NCBI RefSeq assembly: GCF_013177315.1 | Contig: NZ_CP053661.1 | Coordinates: forward strand, 2,728,001-2,792,000 | Direction of reading: 5' to 3' | Length of the DNA stretch: 64,000 bases | Source of the DNA: Thermoleptolyngbya sichuanensis A183 | GTDB lineage: Bacteria; Cyanobacteriota; Cyanobacteriia; Elainellales; Elainellaceae | Shown here: positions 50,265-60,858 of the stretch, piece by piece | Numbering within the stretch: position 1 is the first letter of the stretch | Layout: every line of letters starts with the position of its first letter | Notes under the pieces: generated by a model | What the model was told of the DNA's origin: nothing | Database searches by the model: none | What the model saw: the letters and a program-made list of their open reading frames with translations, nothing else | Made by a program: the position numbers and the translations under genes

Positions 50265-51458
50265 ATGGTCACTTATCTCGACAACAACGCCACCACCCGC
50301 ACCGACCCCGACGTTTTGGCGGCGATGCTGCCCTACCTGAGTGAGCTATACGGCAACCCGTCGTCGATGCACAGTTTTGGCGGCCAGGTAGGAGCGGCAA
50401 TTGAAACTGCCCGGGAGCAGGTAGCGAGCCTGCTGGGGGCCGAGCCGACGGAGATTATCTTCAATAGCTGCGGCAGTGAGGGCAACAACACCGCCATCCA
50501 CGCTGCCCTGGCGGCCCAGCCGGAGAAGCGCCACATTATCACCACAGCAGTCGAGCACCCGGCGATTTTGGCGGTGTGCAAGCACTTGGAGAAGCGGGGC
50601 TACCAGGTGACCTACCTGTCGGTGAATAGTCGGGGCGAGCTGGATCTGATGGAATTGGAGGCGGCGATGACTGGTGGTACAGCCCTAGTCACTACGATGT
50701 ATGCCAACAACGAAACCGGGGTGATCTTCCCGGTAGAGCAGATTGGGGCGATCGCCCAGTCCTACGGGGCCACCTACCACGTCGATGCCGTCCAGGCCGT
50801 CGGCAAGGTGCCGATTAACCTGGCCACCAGCCCCATCGACCTGCTCACCCTCTCCGGCCACAAGCTCCACGCCCCCAAGGGCATCGGCGCATTGTATGTC
50901 CGTAAAGGCTTCCGCTTCCGTCCCTTCTTGCTAGGAGGCCACCAGGAGCGGGGCCGCCGGGCGGGCACCCACAATGTGCCAGGCATCGTAGGCCTGGGCA
51001 AAGCAGCGGAACTGGCCCAGATCCACCTGGCTCATGTCCAGCGCGAAGCCGAACTGCGAGACATGCTGGAACACGGCATTTTGACCACCATCCCCGATAC
51101 CGTGGTCAACGGCGGCGGTGCCCCCCGCCTGCCCAACACCACCAACATTGGCTTCAAGTACATCGAAGGGGAAGCCATCCTGTTCATGCTTAACCGCGAG
51201 GGTATCTGTGCTTCCTCCGGCTCTGCCTGCACCTCCGGCAGCCTCGACCCTTCCCATGTGCTGACGGCTATGGGGCTGCCCTATACCATCCTCCACGGCT
51301 CGATCCGCTTCAGCCTTTCCCGCTACACCACCGAAGCCGAAATCCGCCAGGTACTCACTGTCATGCCCGAAATTGTGGAACGCCTGCGGGCCCTATCGCC
51401 CTTCAACAACGATCAAGTGGAGTGGCTGCAAGAGCGAGATTTAGCCGTTGCAACCTAA
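50265..51458 (+). CDS. nifS: Cysteine desulfurase NifS
   Basis: This 397-residue PLP enzyme starts MVTYLDNNATTRTDPDVL. It has the PLP lysine in SGHKLHAPKGIGALY, a preceding VDAVQAVGK and the active-site Cys in SSGSACTSGSLDPSH. It takes sulfur from cysteine for Fe-S clusters built on NifU. It is at full family length, between fdxN and nifU as usual. Confidence 0.96.
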   Translation: MVTYLDNNATTRTDPDVLAAMLPYLSELYGNPSSMHSFGGQVGAAIETAREQVASLLGAEPTEIIFNSCGSEGNNTAIHAALAAQPEKRHIITTAVEHPAILAVCKHLEKRGYQVTYLSVNSRGELDLMELEAAMTGGTALVTTMYANNETGVIFPVEQIGAIAQSYGATYHVDAVQAVGKVPINLATSPIDLLTLSGHKLHAPKGIGALYVRKGFRFRPFLLGGHQERGRRAGTHNVPGIVGLGKAAELAQIHLAHVQREAELRDMLEHGILTTIPDTVVNGGGAPRLPNTTNIGFKYIEGEAILFMLNREGICASSGSACTSGSLDPSHVLTAMGLPYTILHGSIRFSLSRYTTEAEIRQVLTVMPEIVERLRALSPFNNDQVEWLQERDLAVAT

Positions 51459-51636
51459 GGCAATTTTGGGTTTTAGATTTTGGATTTTGGATTGCTTGCT
51501 TCATCCAAAATCGCCAATCCAAAATTCTCGCCAACCCCCCGCCCTCTGGGCACCTCTTCCAGAAGGGGACTGCCTCACCACAATCCCAAAATCGCCAATC
51601 CCAAATCCAAAATTCTTTCATTCCCCCGAAACTGCC
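51459..51636. repeat. Heptamer-type short repeats between nifS and nifU
   Basis: Runs of ATTTTGG and their complement CCAAAAT occur on either side of a C-rich centre, able to pair into a large hairpin. Equivalent blocks lie at 49695-49790, 52555-52600 and 60640-60858. Confidence 0.75.
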
Positions 51637-52542
51637 ATGTGGGACTACTCCGAAAAGGTACTCGAACTCTTCTACAACCCCATCAACCAGGGCACCATCG
51701 ATGACCCACAGGAACCCGATGTGGCGGTGGTCTACGGTGAAGTGGGCAGCATTGCCTGTGGGGATGCCCTCAGGCTGCACCTGAAGATTCAGCAATCCAC
51801 CGACAGCATTTTGGATGCACGGTTCCAGACCTTTGGCTGCACGAGTGCGATCGCCTCTTCCTCTGCCCTGACCGAAATCATCAAGGGCAAAACCCTAGAC
51901 GAGGCATTGCACATCACCAACCAGGACATTGCCGACTTCCTCGGCGGCCTGCCAGAAGCGAAAATGCACTGCTCGGTGATGGGCCAAGAGGCCCTAGAGG
52001 CAGCGATCTACAAGTATCGCGGCATCGAAGTGGAGCACCACGAGGACGACGACGGCACCCTGGTCTGCACCTGCTACGGCATCAGCGAGAAGAAGATCCG
52101 CCGGGCGATCGCCGAAAACAGACTAACCACCGTAGAGCAAGTCACCAACTACGTCAAAGCCGGGGGCGGCTGCGGCTCCTGCCTAGCAGACATTGAGGAC
52201 ATTCTGCTGGACATTCAACACTCGGCAGAATCCGTAAAAGTCGCCCCCACCCTCACCCCGGAAAAGGAGCAAAGCACCCAAGCCTTACCTTACCCCTCCA
52301 CCCCCCTCACCAACCTGCAAAAAATTACCCTGATCCAGCAGGTGATCGACACCGAGGTGAGGCCCCTGCTGCTGGCCGACGGCGGCGATGTCAGTCTGCA
52401 CGATGTCGAGGGCGATCGCGTCCTAGTTAAGCTCCAAGGGGCGTGCGGCTCCTGCCCCAGCAGCACGCAAACCCTAAAGTACGCAATCGAGGCCAAGTTA
52501 AAGGATTTAGTCTTACCCTCCCTCATCGTCGAAGCAATCTAA
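51637..52542 (+). CDS. nifU: Fe-S scaffold protein NifU
   Basis: This 301-residue three-domain protein has an IscU-like domain with Cys in FGCTSAIASSSALTE and MHCSVMGQEAL. The central [2Fe-2S] domain has CTCYGISEKKIRRAI and GGGCGSCLADIEDIL. The C-terminal Nfu domain has LQGACGSCPSSTQTL. It builds clusters for NifH and NifDK. ATG 51637 is chosen, since the longer frame is made of repeat sequence and overlaps nifS. Confidence 0.96.
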   Translation: MWDYSEKVLELFYNPINQGTIDDPQEPDVAVVYGEVGSIACGDALRLHLKIQQSTDSILDARFQTFGCTSAIASSSALTEIIKGKTLDEALHITNQDIADFLGGLPEAKMHCSVMGQEALEAAIYKYRGIEVEHHEDDDGTLVCTCYGISEKKIRRAIAENRLTTVEQVTNYVKAGGGCGSCLADIEDILLDIQHSAESVKVAPTLTPEKEQSTQALPYPSTPLTNLQKITLIQQVIDTEVRPLLLADGGDVSLHDVEGDRVLVKLQGACGSCPSSTQTLKYAIEAKLKDLVLPSLIVEAI

Positions 52543-52678
52543 ATTTCGACACTCCATAAGTTTTCCCAAAATCCAAAATCACCAACTCCAAATCCCCTTA
52601 CCCCTCCTCTCACCCATGCACCCCTCTATCCCCCGCGCCGGGCGCGACCCGCCGGCCCTCCTCCAGGCCCTTGCCTGA

Positions 52679-53617
<939 letters not shown>

Positions 53618-53630
53618 GTTTCTGGGAGCA

Positions 53631-53692
53631 GATCCCAGGGTTCTGAGCCAGGCGCTAGGTCAAACAATTCCCCCCGACAGAATCCTGGGATC
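53631..53692 (+). terminator. Long hairpin directly after nifH
   Basis: GATCCCAGGGTTCTG (53631-53645) pairs with CAGAATCCTGGGATC (53678-53692), with one G-T pair, then TTTT. It can act as a partial terminator or a 3' stabiliser that raises nifH over nifDK, a common arrangement. Confidence 0.75.
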
Positions 53693-53710
53693 TTTTCCCA
53701 AAGCTATACA

Positions 53711-53728
53711 GGCGCATCGCCGTGCGCC
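53711..53728. repeat. REP-like hairpin between nifH and nifD
   Basis: GGCGCA-TCGCCG-TGCGCC is the degenerate form of the GGGCGCACAGCA-type hairpin seen again after nifD and nifK. Confidence 0.65.
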
Positions 53729-53785
53729 CCAACCCCCAACTCAAACCCATCCACCCATCCCGTCCACCCTACCCAAGAGGGCACC

Positions 53786-55240
53786 ATGACTACTGTAGAA
53801 GATAGAAAAGCACTCATCGACGAGGTGCTAGAAGCCTACCCCGACAAAGCCAAAAAGCTTCGGGCCAAGCACATCAGCGTCCAAGAGGCCGAAAAGACCG
53901 ACTGTGGCGTAAAGTCCAACAAAAAGTCCGTCCCCGGTGTAATGACGACTCGTGGCTGCGCCTATGCAGGAGCCAAAGGAGTGGTCTGGGGCCCGGTCAA
54001 AGACATGATCCACCTTAGCCACGGGCCAGTGGGCTGCGGCTATTACTCCTGGTCAGGCCGCCGCAACTACTACATTGGCACCACCGGAGTCGATAGCTTC
54101 GGCACTATGCAGTTCACCTCCGACTTTCAGGAGCGCGATATTGTCTTTGGCGGCGACAAAAAGCTCGACAAACTGATCGACGAACTGGAGATCCTGTTTC
54201 CCCTCAGCCAGGGCACCACCATTGAATCGGAATGCCCGGTAGGCCTGATCGGCGACGACATTGAGGCCGTGGCCCGCAAGAAGGCGAAGGAATACGGCAA
54301 GCCCGTGGTGCCCGTGCGCTGCGAAGGCTTCCGGGGCGTGTCCCAATCCCTGGGCCACCACATCGCCAACGACACCGTGCGCGACTGGGTGCTGCCCAAG
54401 GCCGACGAGTACCGCAAGTTACCTGAGGGCTACGAACCTGGCCCCTACGATGTCAACATCATCGGCGACTACAACATCGGCGGCGATGCCTGGCCCAGCC
54501 GCCTGCTGCTGGAGGCGATTGGTTTGCGGGTGATCTGTCAGTTTTCGGGGGACGGCACCTTTAACGAAGTGGTGATGACACCCCTAGCCAAGCTCAACTT
54601 AATCCACTGCTATCGGTCGATGAACTACATCTGCCGGTTCATGGAAGAGAAGTACGGCATTGGCTGGCTGGAGTACAACTTCTTTGGCCCCACCCAGATT
54701 GCCAAATCCCTACGGAAGATTGCCGCCCAGTTTGACGAAACCATTCAGGAAAAGGCGGAGCAGGTGATCGCCAAGTACCAACCGCGTATGGATGCGATTG
54801 TGGCCAAGTATCGCCCCCGCCTCGAAGGCAAGAAAGTGATGCTCATGGTCGGCGGCCTGCGCCCCCGCCACGTGGTGCCCGCCTTCACTGACCTAGGCAT
54901 GGAGGTGATTGGCACTGGCTATGAGTTTGGTCACGGCGACGACTATAAGCGCACCACCGAATACATCGACGAAGGCACAGTAATTTACGACGATGTCAGC
55001 GGCTACGAGTTCGAGGAACTTGCCAAGAACCTCAAGCCTGACCTAATTGCCTCTGGCATCAAAGAGAAGTACGTCTTCCAGAAGATGGCCCTGCCCTTCC
55101 GCCAGATGCACTCCTGGGATTACTCCGGCCCCTACCACGGCTACGACGGTTTCGAGGTCTTTGCCCGCGATATGGATATGGCCATCAACAACCCCACCTG
55201 GAGTTTGATCAGCCCACCCTGGCAGATTTCCCAGAACTAG
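53786..55240 (+). CDS. nifD: Nitrogenase MoFe protein alpha chain NifD
   Basis: This 484-residue protein has P-cluster ligands in [25 protein letters not shown] and an [12 protein letters not shown] segment. FeMo-co ligands are Cys in [13 protein letters not shown] and His in [16 protein letters not shown]; the substrate-site His is in [13 protein letters not shown]. It is at full length. The start has a pyrimidine-rich leader (CCATCCACCCATCCCGTCC) with no clear ribosome site. There is no excision element inside. Confidence 0.98.
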   Translation: MTTVEDRKALIDEVLEAYPDKAKKLRAKHISVQEAEKTDCGVKSNKKSVPGVMTTRGCAYAGAKGVVWGPVKDMIHLSHGPVGCGYYSWSGRRNYYIGTTGVDSFGTMQFTSDFQERDIVFGGDKKLDKLIDELEILFPLSQGTTIESECPVGLIGDDIEAVARKKAKEYGKPVVPVRCEGFRGVSQSLGHHIANDTVRDWVLPKADEYRKLPEGYEPGPYDVNIIGDYNIGGDAWPSRLLLEAIGLRVICQFSGDGTFNEVVMTPLAKLNLIHCYRSMNYICRFMEEKYGIGWLEYNFFGPTQIAKSLRKIAAQFDETIQEKAEQVIAKYQPRMDAIVAKYRPRLEGKKVMLMVGGLRPRHVVPAFTDLGMEVIGTGYEFGHGDDYKRTTEYIDEGTVIYDDVSGYEFEELAKNLKPDLIASGIKEKYVFQKMALPFRQMHSWDYSGPYHGYDGFEVFARDMDMAINNPTWSLISPPWQISQN

Positions 55241-55260
55241 GCAAACTTTGAGCCTTGTAC

Positions 55261-55280
55261 GGGCGCACAGCAGTGCGCCC
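55261..55280. repeat. REP-like hairpin between nifD and nifK
   Basis: GGGCGCAC-AGCA-GTGCGCCC is a perfect 8-bp stem. Such elements are common between cyanobacterial genes. Confidence 0.8.
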
Positions 55281-55347
55281 CCATGGGTACTTCGCCCCAA
55301 TGCCTCTCATCGCCCACGCCCGCATCCACCCATCCCCCCTTAAAGCC

Positions 55348-56925
55348 ATGACTGACAATCTTGACAACACTATCCCCACACCCTCCTGTGGGGGCGACGA
55401 CCCAGGTCAGATTAAAGACCACTTTGACCTGTTCCACACCGATACCTACCAGAACTTGTTTGAGTACAAGCGCCAGTTTGAGGGTGCCCACAGTCCTGAA
55501 AAGGTTGCAGAAATTGCCGAATGGACAAAAAGCTGGGACTACCGGGAAAAGAACTTTGCCCGAGAAGCCCTGACCGTCAACCCCGCCAAAGCCTGCCAAC
55601 CGCTGGGAGCGCTGTTTGTGGCCGCCGGGTTTGAAGATACCCTCCCCTACAGCCACGGGTCCCAGGGCTGTGTGGCCTACTTCCGCACCCACCTGACCCG
55701 CAACTATAAGGAGCCTTTCCAGGCGGTGTCATCGTCGATGACCGAGGATGCGGCGGTATTTGGCGGACTGAACAACCTGAAGCAGGGGTTGGAAAACGCC
55801 CACGCCCTTTATAAGCCTAAGATGATCGCCCTCTGCACCACCTGCATGGCAGAGGTGATTGGAGATGACCTGGGTGCGTTCATTACCACTGCGAAGAACG
55901 AAGGCCACATTCCTGAGGAATTGCCGGTGCCCTACGCCCACACGCCGAGCTTTGTAGGGTCGCACATCACTGGCTACGACAACATGCTGAAGGGCATTCT
56001 CAAGACCCTGACTAAGGATGAAAAGGCCGAGACCACCAACGGCAAGTTCAACTTCAACCTGGGCTTTGACCCCTACATCGGCAACATCCGCGAACTGAAG
56101 CGGATTCTGGGTCTGTTTGGCATTGACTACACCATCTTGTCGGACAACTCCGATGCTTTTGACTCCCCCAACACGGGCGAGTTCAAGATGTACAACGGCC
56201 TTACCACCCTGGCGGATACCGCCGACAGCATCAACGCCGAAGGGACGGTGTTCTTCCAGAAATACACTACGCCCAAGACCCAGGAATACATTGCCAACGA
56301 GTGGGGCCAAAAGACCTACAACTTCCGGCCCTTCGGCATCAAGGGCACCGACGAGTTCTTGATGGCGCTGTCGGCGATTACTGGCAAGCCGATTCCGCTG
56401 GAACTCCAGCAGGAGCGGGGCCGGGCGGTGGATGCCCTGACCGACTCCCAGGCCTGGATTCATGGCAAGAAGATTGCCCTCTACGGCGACCCCGATCATG
56501 TGCTGGGGCTGGTTCAGTTCTTGCTGGAGATGGGGGCAGAGCCGACTCACATTGTGGTGACTAACAGCAACGACGAGTTTGAGGCCGAAGCCCGCGAGCT
56601 GCTAACCAACAGCCCCTACGGCCAGGGTGCGACGGTGTGGGGCGGCAAGGATCTGTGGCACCTGCGATCGCTCCTCTTCACCGAGCCTGTGGACCTGCTG
56701 ATCGGCAACAGCTACGGCAAGTACCTGTGGCGCGACACCGGTACCCCCCTGGTGCGGATTGGCTACCCGATTTTCGATCGCCACCACATGCACCGCTACG
56801 CCACTCTGGGCTACCAGGGCGCAATCAACCAGTTCAACTGGATTGTGAACACCATTCTGGATGAGCTGGATCGCCAGACCATCGTGCCCGCCAAGACAGA
56901 CATCTCCTTTGATTTGATCCGTTAG
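55348..56925 (+). CDS. nifK: Nitrogenase MoFe protein beta chain NifK
   Basis: This 525-residue protein has P-cluster ligands in NPAKACQPLGALF, YSHGSQGCVAYFR and ALCTTCMAEVIGDD, and Ser in SSSMTEDAAVFGG. It is at full length with the N-terminal extension that wraps NifD. ATG 55348 is chosen; the longer frame covers the hairpin. The leader is again C-rich (CGCATCCACCCATCCCCC). Confidence 0.98.
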   Translation: MTDNLDNTIPTPSCGGDDPGQIKDHFDLFHTDTYQNLFEYKRQFEGAHSPEKVAEIAEWTKSWDYREKNFAREALTVNPAKACQPLGALFVAAGFEDTLPYSHGSQGCVAYFRTHLTRNYKEPFQAVSSSMTEDAAVFGGLNNLKQGLENAHALYKPKMIALCTTCMAEVIGDDLGAFITTAKNEGHIPEELPVPYAHTPSFVGSHITGYDNMLKGILKTLTKDEKAETTNGKFNFNLGFDPYIGNIRELKRILGLFGIDYTILSDNSDAFDSPNTGEFKMYNGLTTLADTADSINAEGTVFFQKYTTPKTQEYIANEWGQKTYNFRPFGIKGTDEFLMALSAITGKPIPLELQQERGRAVDALTDSQAWIHGKKIALYGDPDHVLGLVQFLLEMGAEPTHIVVTNSNDEFEAEARELLTNSPYGQGATVWGGKDLWHLRSLLFTEPVDLLIGNSYGKYLWRDTGTPLVRIGYPIFDRHHMHRYATLGYQGAINQFNWIVNTILDELDRQTIVPAKTDISFDLIR

Positions 56926-56934
56926 TTCCTCGAT

Positions 56935-56959
56935 GGGGGTGAACGGCGGTTCGCCCCTA
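56935..56959. repeat. REP-like hairpin after nifK
   Basis: GGGGGTGAACGGCGGTTCGC followed by CCCTA forms an imperfect stem of the GGGCGAACNGCNGTTCGCCC family. Confidence 0.7.
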
Positions 56960-56985
56960 CCATCCCACCCCACCCACTCACTCCC

Positions 56986-57282
56986 ATGCGTCTCCCTGAA
57001 ACTATCGAAATCGACGATCCGCCGACCTTTGACATGGGCGATCGCGTCCGCATCCTGAAGCTGATCCGCAATGACGGAACCTTCCCCGGCAAAGAGGTAG
57101 GGGCACCCCTGGCCCAAAAGGGCGACATCGGCTACGTCGTGGGCATCGGCACCTACCTGCAACGGGCCTACATCTACTCGGTGCATTTTCTGGAGAGCAA
57201 CTATGTAGTTGGCTGCCTGGGCCGCGAACTCGAACTCACCGAAGACCGCCCCCCACTGATTCCTCAGGACGACGACACCTAG
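56986..57282 (+). CDS. nifZ: NifZ
   Basis: The SH3-like NifZ domain of this 98-residue protein has FDMGDRVRILKLIRNDGTFPG and KGDIGYVVGIGTYLQ. NifZ helps form the second P-cluster of NifDK. The 3' end of the gene has been partly duplicated downstream (57327-57361). The leader is C-rich without a ribosome site. Confidence 0.93.
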   Translation: MRLPETIEIDDPPTFDMGDRVRILKLIRNDGTFPGKEVGAPLAQKGDIGYVVGIGTYLQRAYIYSVHFLESNYVVGCLGRELELTEDRPPLIPQDDDT

Positions 57283-57361
57283 TAACTTCCAGTATTCCGC
57301 CGAGTTAGGAGACTGGTTGTGATCGACCCACTGATTCCTCAGGACGACGACACCTAGTAAC
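57252..57361. repeat. 75-base-spaced duplication of the nifZ 3' end
   Basis: Exactly the same 35 bases (CCCACTGATTCCTCAGGACG and on, including the stop and TAAC) occur at 57252-57286 and 57327-57361. Confidence 0.95.
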
Positions 57362-57370
57362 CCCTTGGCC

Positions 57371-57409
57371 CTCACCCCCAAACCCCTCTCCCTAGGGGAG
57401 AGGGATGCC
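57371..57409. repeat. Dispersed C-rich palindrome after nifZ
   Basis: CTCACCCCCAAACCCCTCTC with the arm GGGGAGAGGGATGCC. It is the same family as the repeat found inside nifEN. Confidence 0.8.
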
Positions 57410-57452
57410 AGAACCGAAACCCGCACATCGCCCTTACCCACCGAGCACAGCC

Positions 57453-57758
57453 ATGGCTACCCTCACCCGTCACCCCTCTACCCCTCTCCCCCTCCACCCG
57501 TCCACCCCCCTTGCCCCCCTGCGCCACTGGATTGATGGGGTGGAAATTACTAATCTTCACGTCGCCCATCGGATCTGCCGCCTAATTCCCTGTTGCTGCC
57601 CCTTCGAGCGCGATTTGACAGTGCTGGGCCACACCATTCACATTCCAGCCCTGTGCAAACTCAACCCGGTGTACGACGAGCTGGTAGCGCTGCGCCTGAG
57701 GGCGCTGACTTATCTTGCCGACACCTGCGGCGAAGACGTGACTCGGTATTTGTGTTGA
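57453..57758 (+). CDS. Mo-dependent nitrogenase C-terminal domain protein
   Basis: The N-terminal 20 residues of this 101-residue protein come from low-complexity sequence (HPSTPLPLHPSTPLAP). The rest, VAHRICRLIPCCCPFERDLTV, IPALCKLNPVYDELVALRLRAL and YLADTCGEDVTRYLC, matches the Mo-nitro_C family (PF06967) seen in cyanobacterial nif clusters. It has eight or so Cys, including a CCC run. Role unknown. The usual order next to nifE is kept. Confidence 0.88.
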   Translation: MATLTRHPSTPLPLHPSTPLAPLRHWIDGVEITNLHVAHRICRLIPCCCPFERDLTVLGHTIHIPALCKLNPVYDELVALRLRALTYLADTCGEDVTRYLC

Positions 57759-57879
57759 GCCGCAAGGTTCTTGACGATGCATTGCTTCGCGTTGGCAAAA
57801 CCTCGCCTCAGCACTATGCCCTGACGGTTCCCTTCATTCATCCACCCCTTCACCCACCAACCCTTATCCCCTCCCTGCC

Positions 57880-60639
57880 ATGCCTTCCACCAAAGCCACC
57901 ATGACAGAACTCCTGACCCAGCCGGGTTGCGAGCACAACCACAAGAAAAACGGCAAGGGCCACAACAAGGTGTGTCAGCAGCAGGCCAAGCCTGGGTCCG
58001 CCCAGGGGGGCTGTGCCTTTGATGGGGCCAGCATTGCCCTGGTGCCGATTACCGACGTGGCCCACTTGGTGCATGGGCCGATCGCCTGTGCGGGCAACTC
58101 CTGGGGCGGGCGGGGCAGCCTGTCTTCCGGGGGCACGCTGTACAAAATGGGCTTTACCACCGACCTGAGCGAGAACGACATTATTTTCGGTGGCGAGAAG
58201 AAGCTCTACAAGGCTATTCAGGATGTGCAGGAGCGCTACAGCCCCGCTGCCGTGTTTATCTATTCCACCTGTGTGACGGCGCTGATTGGCGACGACCTGG
58301 AGGCGGTGTGTAAGACAGCCTCAGAAAAGCTGGGCCTGCCGGTGGTGCCGGTGCAGTCCCCCGGCTTTGTGGGCAGCAAGAACCTGGGCAACCGCCTGGC
58401 CGGGGAGGCTCTGCTGGAGCACGTGATTGGCACGGCGGAACCGGAATTCACCACCCCCTACGACATCAACCTGATCGGCGAGTACAACATCGCCGGGGAA
58501 CTATGGGGTGTGCTGCCCCTGTTCGAGAAGGTGGGGATTCGGGTGCTCTCCAAGATCACGGGCGATGCCCGCTACCGGGAGGTGGCCTACGCCCACCGGG
58601 CCAAGCTGAACGTGATGATTTGCTCCAAGGCGCTGATCAACCTGGCCCACAAGATGCAGGAGCGATACGGCATTCCCTATATAGAAGAGTCGTTCTACGG
58701 CGTGGCGGATATGAACCACTGCCTGCGGGCGATCGCCGCCAAACTGGGCGACGAGGCCATGCAGGCTCGGGTCGAAGCCGTGATCGCTGAAGAATCCGAG
58801 AAGCTGAACCAGCAGCTCGCCCCCTACCGAGAAAGACTGCTGGGCAAGCGCGTGGTCCTCTACACCGGCGGTGTCAAGTCCTGGTCGATCATCTCGGCGG
58901 CCCAAGATCTAGGCATCACAGTCGTCGCCACCAGCAGCAAAAAGAGCACCGAGGAGGACAAAGCCCGGATCAAAACCCTGCTGGGCCAGGACGGCATCAT
59001 GCTGGAGAAGGGCGGGGCTGCCGAACTGCTGAAGGTGATCGAGCAAACCAACGCCGATATGCTGATCGCCGGAGGCCGCAACCAGTACACCGCCCTCAAG
59101 GCCCGCATTCCCTTTCTGCACATCAACCAGGAGCGCCACAACCCCTACTCCGGCTATGGCGGCCTGCTGGAGATGGCCAAGGAACTAGACGAGAGCTTGC
59201 ATAGCCCGGTGTGGGCGGAGGTGCGGCGGGAAGCGCCGTGGGCAAACCCTCACCCCCAACCCCTCTCCCCAAGGGAGAGGGGGGACGAAAGTGGAGAGAG
59301 GGCTGCTACCAAGATCATCGCTCGCCGCAAGGCCGTGGCCGTGAACCCGCTGAAGCAGAGCCAGCCCCTAGGGGCTGCCCTGGCGTTCCTGGGCATTCAG
59401 GGGGCGATGCCGCTGTTCCACGGCTCCCAAGGCTGTACCGCCTTTGCCAAGGTGCTGCTGGTCAACCACTTCCAGGAGGCGATTCCCTTGGCGACCACGG
59501 CGATGAGCGAGGTGAGCACCGTGCTGGGGGGCGACGACAACGTCCACGGCGGCTTGCTGACAGTGATTAAAAACTCCCAGCCGGAGCTCGTGGGGCTGTT
59601 TACCACCGGCCTGACGGAAACCCGGGGCGACGACATGCAGGGCATTCTGCGGGACTTCCACCAGGCGAATCCGGAGGTGACGGTGCCGATCGTATTTGCC
59701 TCTACCCCCGACTACAAGGGCAGCCTGGAGGACGGCTTTGCCCGGGCGGTGGAGAGCCTGGTGCAGACCGTCCCTGAATCAGGAGAGATTAACCCTAAAC
59801 AGGTCACCCTGCTGGCCAGTGCTGCCTTTGGACCCGGCGATGTGGCGGAGTTGAAGGAGATGGTGGAAGCGTTTGGCCTGAGGGCGATCGCAGTCCCCGA
59901 TCTCTCCACCTCCCTGGACGGACACCTGGACGATGCCGACCACTACACCACCCCCACGGGCGGCACCACCGTGGCAGACCTCCAAACCGTGGGCCGTTCC
60001 GCCCTCACCCTGGCCCTAGGCGGCAGCATGGCCGGGGCGGCGAAGATTTTGACGGATCGCTTCGGCACCCCCGCCCAGACCTTCACCCGGCTCACTGGTC
60101 TGAGGGCGGTAGACGACTTCCTCCACGCCCTGACTCAGCTCAGCGGCCAGCCCGTGCCCGCCAAGTATCAGCGCCAGCGCCGCCAGGTGCAGGATGCCAT
60201 GCTAGATACTCACTTCTTCTTTGGCCGCAAACAGGTGGCGATCGCCCTCGAACCCGACCTGCTGCACAACATCGCCTGGTGGCTACACAGCACCGGAGCC
60301 GAAATCCAGGCCGCTGTGGCCCCAGCCCCATCCCCGCTGCTGAAGGATCTACCCATCGAGCAGGTCACCATCGGCGACTTTGAAGATCTGGAGGATCTGG
60401 GGGCCGCCGCCGACCTCTGGATCACCAACTCCAAGGCCCGCCCCATTGCCCGCCGCCTCGGCATTCCCCTCTACCTGCACGGCTTCCCCATGCTAGAGCA
60501 CCTGGGCAACGGCCACCGCTGCACCGTCGGCTATCGCGGCACATTAGACCTGCTGTTTGCGATCGGCAACATTTTGCTCGAAGCCGACGAAGAGCGGACC
60601 CACAGGCTGGTACATCGATGGCGGGAAGGAGGGAAATGA
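57880..60639 (+). CDS. nifEN: NifE-NifN fusion, FeMo-cofactor assembly scaffold
   Basis: This is a single 919-residue frame. NifE (about 1-452) has GGCAFDGASIALVP, LVHGPIACAGNSWG, FIYSTCVTALIGDD and the cofactor Cys in LNVMICSKALINLAH. NifN (about 480-919) has VNPLKQSQPLGAALAFLG and HGSQGCTAFAKV. The bridge at about 453-480 contains NPHPQPLSPRERG, which is the translation of a dispersed palindromic repeat at 59246-59282. The scaffold receives NifB-co and matures it with Mo and homocitrate. In most diazotrophs nifE and nifN are separate genes; fusions are known in a few. The fused chain would form a heterotetramer from two polypeptides. An ATG at 57901 is an alternative start. Confidence 0.95.
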   Translation: MPSTKATMTELLTQPGCEHNHKKNGKGHNKVCQQQAKPGSAQGGCAFDGASIALVPITDVAHLVHGPIACAGNSWGGRGSLSSGGTLYKMGFTTDLSENDIIFGGEKKLYKAIQDVQERYSPAAVFIYSTCVTALIGDDLEAVCKTASEKLGLPVVPVQSPGFVGSKNLGNRLAGEALLEHVIGTAEPEFTTPYDINLIGEYNIAGELWGVLPLFEKVGIRVLSKITGDARYREVAYAHRAKLNVMICSKALINLAHKMQERYGIPYIEESFYGVADMNHCLRAIAAKLGDEAMQARVEAVIAEESEKLNQQLAPYRERLLGKRVVLYTGGVKSWSIISAAQDLGITVVATSSKKSTEEDKARIKTLLGQDGIMLEKGGAAELLKVIEQTNADMLIAGGRNQYTALKARIPFLHINQERHNPYSGYGGLLEMAKELDESLHSPVWAEVRREAPWANPHPQPLSPRERGDESGERAATKIIARRKAVAVNPLKQSQPLGAALAFLGIQGAMPLFHGSQGCTAFAKVLLVNHFQEAIPLATTAMSEVSTVLGGDDNVHGGLLTVIKNSQPELVGLFTTGLTETRGDDMQGILRDFHQANPEVTVPIVFASTPDYKGSLEDGFARAVESLVQTVPESGEINPKQVTLLASAAFGPGDVAELKEMVEAFGLRAIAVPDLSTSLDGHLDDADHYTTPTGGTTVADLQTVGRSALTLALGGSMAGAAKILTDRFGTPAQTFTRLTGLRAVDDFLHALTQLSGQPVPAKYQRQRRQVQDAMLDTHFFFGRKQVAIALEPDLLHNIAWWLHSTGAEIQAAVAPAPSPLLKDLPIEQVTIGDFEDLEDLGAAADLWITNSKARPIARRLGIPLYLHGFPMLEHLGNGHRCTVGYRGTLDLLFAIGNILLEADEERTHRLVHRWREGGK
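59246..59282 (+). repeat. Dispersed palindrome translated inside nifEN
   Basis: ACCCTCACCCCCAACCCCTC pairs with the GGGAGAGGGG arm. It is in frame and has no stop, coding residues about 456-468 exactly where nifE should end and nifN begin. The same repeat lies outside genes at 50172, 57371 and 60781. Confidence 0.93.
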
Positions 60640-60858
60640 AGGGATTTTGGAGTTTGGAGTTTGGATTTGCGATTGAGTCAACAGCCTTTCCAAAATCCAA
60701 AATCCCAATCCAAAATTTCTCGCTAACCCACCCCTAGCCCATCCGAGGAGGGAAATCGGAGACGGAAAATTTCCGCAGACCCTCACCCCTAGCCCCTCGC
60801 CCTTTGGGAGAGGGAAGCCAATCCAAAATCCAAAATCCAAAATCAAAGGAGCTTCACT
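60640..60858. repeat. Heptamer repeats and palindrome between nifEN and nifX
   Basis: Blocks of GGATTTTGG-type and CCAAAATCC-type heptamers flank a copy of the C-rich palindrome (60781-60815). A ribosome site AAAGGAG for nifX closes the region. Confidence 0.75.
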
